A DNA stretch of 64,000 nt from Nocardia rhamnosiphila NBRC 108938 (GTDB taxonomy: Bacteria; Actinomycetota; Actinomycetes; Mycobacteriales; Mycobacteriaceae), in NCBI RefSeq assembly GCF_000720425.1, contig NZ_JOAJ01000007.1, positions 248,001-312,000 on the forward strand, written 5' to 3'. The notes beneath the pieces are model-generated. The model had not been told where the DNA came from and did no database searches. It was given only the letters and a program-made list of their open reading frames with translations. Of this stretch, positions 63,391-64,000 are shown piece by piece. The position numbers and the translations under genes are program-made. How positions within the stretch are numbered: position 1 is the stretch's first letter; the number at the start of each line of letters is the position of its first letter.

Positions 63391-64000
63391 TCAGCGCACT
63401 CGCTGCCGGTCCGCGTCCCGGACCGCGCTGCGGTAGCGGTCCGCGATCAACCGGACCACGGCCGGATGGACTCCGATCGGCTCGGCCACCCCGCTCGCAC
63501 CCGCCTGGTGCAGCCGCTCGTGGAACAGCCCGTGCGCGAGGAGATAGGAGGCGATGAACACCCGCTCCCGCCCGGCCTCGCGCAGCCGCGCCACGACTTC
63601 GGGAACGCGGGGCGCCCCGGTGGCGACGTAGGCGGTGCGCACCGGAGTCGCGAGCTGTGCGGTGAGCATGGCGGCGGCGCGGCGCACATCGGCGCGGGCG
63701 CGCGCATCCGAGGAGCCCGCGGCCGCGAAGACCACGGCGTCGCCGGACCGCCAACCGGCCGCCCGCAGCCGGACGGCCATGATGCTCGCCAGTGCGGGGT
63801 CGGGACCCATCGCGGCGGTGACCGTCACCGCGGGATGGCCGCTGTCGGAGACCTCGCGGGGCACATCCTGGTAGACGTGGTATCCGGAGGCCAGAAAGGC
63901 CGGCACCACCACGGCCGGAACCGAGCCACCGGCCACCACGGCCCGGGTCGCCAGATCCCGCAGTACCTCGGCGGGCGAGGGCCCGAGCACATCGACGAAC
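63391..64000 (-). CDS. Sirohydrochlorin chelatase-like protein (5' end beyond the window)
   Basis: CbiX/SirB-type chelatase that inserts metal (iron for siroheme, cobalt for cobalamin) into sirohydrochlorin. Visible: the opening VDVLGPSPAEVLRDLATRAV continuing past 64000, the first-strand FLASGYHVYQDVPREV region, and VFIASYLLAHGLFHERLHQA with a histidine likely to be a metal ligand. The 203 visible codons cover the C-terminal part of a two-domain protein. Proximity to narGHJI suggests siroheme for an assimilatory nitrite reductase, possibly encoded just outside the window. Confidence 0.8.
   Translation of the reverse strand, partial: FVDVLGPSPAEVLRDLATRAVVAGGSVPAVVVPAFLASGYHVYQDVPREVSDSGHPAVTVTAAMGPDPALASIMAVRLRAAGWRSGDAVVFAAAGSSDARARADVRRAAAMLTAQLATPVRTAYVATGAPRVPEVVARLREAGRERVFIASYLLAHGLFHERLHQAGASGVAEPIGVHPAVVRLIADRYRSAVRDADRQRVR

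Overview
The window is high-GC DNA from a mycolic-acid-group actinobacterium, most likely Nocardia or a close relative. The support is indirect: whiB7, rpf, adnAB, uvrD2 and mycoredoxin genes, a deazaflavin (F420)-type oxidoreductase, many fadE/fadD lipid genes, frequent GTG starts, and strong gene-order agreement with Mycobacterium tuberculosis around Rv3193c-Rv3204 and Rv3101c-Rv3105c. There is no rRNA, prophage, insertion sequence or CRISPR array.

Region 1 (1-4.1 kb) is a cell-division cluster: prfB, an MscS channel gene, a 54-residue proline-rich membrane protein, ftsE and ftsX, closed by a strong terminator. smpB, which follows ftsX in mycobacteria, is absent. Region 2 (4.1-12.3 kb) is lipid metabolism: a co-directional acyl-CoA dehydrogenase pair (FadE24/FadE23-like) behind two tandem 16-bp palindromes, a frameshifted VOC-fold gene, a secreted protein, and two paralogous acyl-CoA synthetases. 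Region 3 (12.3-24.2 kb) is accessory: a PepSY membrane protein, galactokinase, a membrane diguanylate cyclase, a DUF6319-like protein, a SnoaL-like protein behind a KstR-type box, a remnant of an adenylating enzyme, an AurF-family diiron protein with a TetR regulator, a 60-residue orphan ORF and a deazaflavin-dependent oxidoreductase, with several gene-poor stretches.

Region 4 (24.2-25.5 kb) holds two initiator tRNA-Met genes, each with its own terminator, and a short rpf gene. Region 5 (25.7-49.6 kb) is the conserved core: UPF0182, a PPA1309-like protein, a PDZ/Lon-type protease, mycoredoxin, uvrD2, whiB7 with a complete attenuator leader, an ABC1 kinase, a ThiF-like protein, a DUF2342 protein, nudC, a K+ channel, a DoxX protein, adnB/adnA, lipV and an alkyltransferase-like protein. 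Region 6 (49.6-64 kb) holds a two-gene amino-acid ABC importer whose permease is fused to its binding protein, a MobA-MoeA fusion, narGHJI, a secreted S1-type protease and the start of a sirohydrochlorin chelatase gene. The MobA-MoeA protein can supply molybdenum cofactor to NarG; the chelatase suggests siroheme nitrite reduction genes beyond the edge.

The least ordinary structures are: the whiB7 leader (promoter, 111-codon uORF, terminator); duplicated sequence at the nar gene junctions that creates a 34-codon arginine-rich ORF with its own ribosome binding site overlapping narI; coding minisatellites in adnA and narH; the KstR-like box; and the paired palindromes before the fadE genes. I see no clearly new multi-gene defence or biosynthetic system. 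Function calls rest on motifs, length and synteny read by eye; no database search was run.
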